Below are positions 5,306 through 6,432 of a DNA stretch of 6,432 nucleotides, in pieces. The DNA is taken from assembly GCA_013695295.1 (NCBI GenBank), contig JACDAS010000247.1, positions 1-6,432 of the forward strand. The letters are read 5' to 3'. Made by a program: the position numbers and the translations under genes. This DNA is from Actinomycetota bacterium (GTDB lineage: Bacteria > Actinomycetota > Thermoleophilia > Gaiellales > Gaiellaceae). The notes below the pieces were generated by a model that searched no databases, was not told the DNA's origin, and saw only the letters and a list, made by a program, of their open reading frames with translations. Within the stretch, counting starts at the first letter, position 1, and each line of letters starts with the position of its first letter.

Positions 5306-5440
5306 CCTATAACCGCCGAGCGAGGGACTTCCCGCACACCCGAGGCGATCACCGCGCTTGCCGTGCGTGACCTCGCGCTCCTCATCCTGGCGCGGCTCAC
5401 TCGCGCGCACCAGGTCAACCGCAAGAACTTCATCGCCTGA
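5306..5440 (+). pseudogene. Possible transposase C-terminal remnant (ISAs1/DDE-like)
   Basis: Between in-frame stops at 5303-5305 and 5438-5440 the plus strand reads 44 codons, including ERGTSRTPEAITALAVRDLA, then LLILARLTRAHQVNRKNFIA. The pattern 'small residue-x-P-x-x-(hydrophobic)-A-L-(R)-(N/D)-L-A-(hydrophobic)2-L' followed by an N-R-K-like end recalls the C-terminus of ISAs1/IS4-type transposases, typically RTG-x-x-P-x-x-MA-x-LRNLAI-x-LLR. There is no start codon, no catalytic domain and no upstream coding in any frame, so at best this is a decayed tail. The similarity is judged by eye and could be chance. Confidence 0.25.
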
Positions 5441-5445
5441 CGAAT

Positions 5446-5472
5446 GAAACCGCTCTTGCTCGCAAGAGTTTC
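5446..5472. terminator. Small hairpin, possible weak terminator
   Basis: CTCTTG (5453-5458) pairs with CAAGAG (5463-5468) across the loop CTCG. The stem is extended by GAAA (5446-5449) and TTTC (5469-5472) with a 3-nt bulge on the left side. It lies 5 nt after the stop of the transposase-like remnant and has a short T run in the right arm, so it may once have terminated that gene or may end tRNA read-through. Evidence is limited to the pairing. Confidence 0.3.
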
Positions 5473-5692
5473 AGCCGTGAGAGCTGCGCGGTAAATCGGC
5501 TTCGGCGAGGCGGCGCCTTGCGTTTCCAGCCGCCACCGGAGAGGATGTGGCGCATGGAGGCGGAGTCAGCTGAGTGTGACGCCGCGCGCAATCCACGCGC
5601 AGGCCGTCTGTCGCTCGAAGACGATCCATCGCAGCTGATCAGCCCGACCTGCGTCGCGCGCGCGTGCACGCTTTGAATAGAGGTGCAGCGTG

Positions 5693-6432
5693 ATGCTCGG
5701 TGCGCTGGGCCTCGTTGCGGGGCTGGTGCTTGCCGGCGTGTTTGCCGCGGCCGGGACGGCCAAGCTGGCCGACCGTGCGGGAACACGGACGGCGGTGGCT
5801 GCGTTCGGGGTGCCCGAGCGCCTTGCGCCACTTTTCTCGTTCGTCGTCCCGCTGGCCGAGCTGACGGTCGCCATCCTCCTCTTGCCGGGACCGACCCGGC
5901 TCGCGGGCGGAGCCGGCTCGCTCGCGCTTCTCGGTCTCTTCTCCGTGGCGATCGCTCTGAGCCTTGCGCGCGGGCGCGCGCCCGAATGTCACTGCTTCGG
6001 GCAGCTGCACTCTGCGCCGGCGAGTTGGAAGACGCTCGTCCGGAACGGGCTTCTGGGCGCACTTGCTGTAACTGTGCTCGCCGCCGGCCTCGCCGGGGAG
6101 ACAACGAGCGCGGTCGGCTGGCTCGGCGAGCTCGACACCACCCAGGTCCTGGCGACCGGTGGCAGCTTCGTCGCGCTCGCGATCGTCGCGGCCGGGGGCA
6201 TGGCATTTCTCTCGCTGGCGCGGGCGCACGGGCGGGTTCTCCTCCGCCTCGACGCCATCGAGCGCGGACTGGCGAAGGCCGGGATTGAGCTCGAGGACGA
6301 GAGCGCCGTGCCGGAGCTTGGCCTTGCGCCGGGCACGACCGCGCCCTCGTTCGCTACCGCGGACACGACAGGCGCTTCCGTCTCGCTCGCGGACCTGCTC
6401 GAGCCGGAGCTGCCGCTGCTGCTGCTCTTCAC
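5693..6432 (+). CDS. MauE/DoxX-type redox membrane protein with C-terminal thioredoxin-like domain (partial, cut by window end)
   Basis: The frame is open from ATG 5693 to the last base (246 codons and two bases), so the 3' end is missing. The N-terminal part resembles the MauE family (methylamine-utilisation membrane protein, relative of DoxX). It has about five hydrophobic helices (roughly 3-20, 45-64, 73-92, 118-134, 153-175), the early FAAAGTAKLADRAGT segment, and the family's cysteine pair in CHCFGQL (Cys99, Cys101) followed by SWKTLVRNGLLGAL. After a charged linker (about 178-210), GLAPGTTAPSFATADTTGASVSLADLL looks like the opening of a TlpA/AhpC-type thioredoxin fold; its CxxC would lie beyond the window. 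Likely role: electron or disulfide transfer across the membrane to an extracytoplasmic partner (inference from the family). The start is supported by AGAGGTG (5679-5685), 7 nt upstream; GTG 5690 is an alternative. No promoter was recognised. Confidence 0.85.
   Translation, partial: MLGALGLVAGLVLAGVFAAAGTAKLADRAGTRTAVAAFGVPERLAPLFSFVVPLAELTVAILLLPGPTRLAGGAGSLALLGLFSVAIALSLARGRAPECHCFGQLHSAPASWKTLVRNGLLGALAVTVLAAGLAGETTSAVGWLGELDTTQVLATGGSFVALAIVAAGGMAFLSLARAHGRVLLRLDAIERGLAKAGIELEDESAVPELGLAPGTTAPSFATADTTGASVSLADLLEPELPLLLLF

Larger units (their letters stand above)
5229..5692. other. Gene-poor stretch between tRNA-Ala and the MauE-type gene
   Basis: About 460 bases without an intact gene on either strand. 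Directly after the tRNA the composition is less GC-biased (TTACGCTTGTGCTTGTTGTTG), unlike the flanking genes. It contains a possible transposase fossil (5306-5440), a small hairpin (5446-5472) and an alternating CG-rich run (5655-5670). A Shine-Dalgarno-like AGAGGTG (5679-5685) serves the next gene. A 3' tRNA end can be a site of integration, but no second copy of the tRNA 3' end was seen in the window. Confidence 0.6.

Noticed and set aside
5162..5410. Minus-strand frame of 82 codons containing ACRDRTGDLRLAKAALSQLS
   Set aside because: This is the well-known spurious translation of the reverse strand of a bacterial tRNA-Ala gene; it overlaps the tRNA at 5156-5228 and has no other coding evidence.
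5430..6432. Long minus-strand frames (5430-6206, 5639-6229, 5989-6432) and plus frame 5683-6288 over the MauE-type gene
   Set aside because: Ser/Arg-rich shadows of the open MauE-type frame, which has no stop before the window end.
1..6432. CRISPR array, phage genes or a toxin-antitoxin pair
   Set aside because: No regularly spaced direct repeats, no phage structural or integrase genes, and the small ORFs show no recognisable toxin or antitoxin features.

Overview
The window is very GC-rich (third codon positions are mostly G or C) and encodes short, tightly packed genes. The protein types are an RskA-like anti-sigma factor with an ECF sigma factor, a short zincin-like metallopeptidase and a MauE-type membrane redox protein. 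Together with TANNNT-like -10 boxes and weak or absent Shine-Dalgarno sites, they suggest an actinobacterium, perhaps of the Thermoleophilia (Gaiellales/Solirubrobacterales) type. This is inference from gene style only; no 16S or other marker is present.

Layout. (1) 57-1473, plus strand: a two-gene stress-signalling unit with a membrane anti-sigma factor followed by its ECF sigma factor, the reverse of the usual sigma-first order. It ends at a strong symmetrical hairpin (1548-1580) shared with the convergent next gene. (2) 1628-2125, minus strand: an Hsp20 small heat-shock chaperone with a near-consensus promoter. (3) 2223-3959, plus strand: argF (ornithine carbamoyltransferase), a 112-residue HExxH metallopeptidase, a 29-residue single-pass membrane peptide and an 80-residue charged helical protein, closely spaced and probably co-transcribed. 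The hsp20 and argF promoters diverge and their -35 boxes overlap in one short palindrome. (4) 3960-4134: a gene-free gap between convergent genes, almost filled by a 25-bp closing stem (17 bp perfect) around several smaller hairpins. This is the most unusual structure in the window. (5) 4133-5068, minus strand: a SAM-dependent methyltransferase with a DUF4214-like N-terminal segment. (6) 5156-5228: tRNA-Ala(UGC). (7) 5229-5692: about 460 bases without an intact gene, holding a possible transposase C-terminal fossil and a small hairpin. (8) 5693 to the right edge: a MauE/DoxX-type membrane protein running into a thioredoxin-like domain and cut by the window end.

How the genes relate. The sigma/anti-sigma pair and Hsp20 are stress functions. 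argF belongs to arginine biosynthesis, and its three small downstream genes look like passengers or housekeeping functions. The MauE-thioredoxin protein suggests extracytoplasmic disulfide chemistry. I see no complete multi-gene defence, CRISPR, phage or biosynthetic system. The candidate for something undescribed is the structured element at 3970-4134, with the 29-residue membrane peptide as a lesser candidate.
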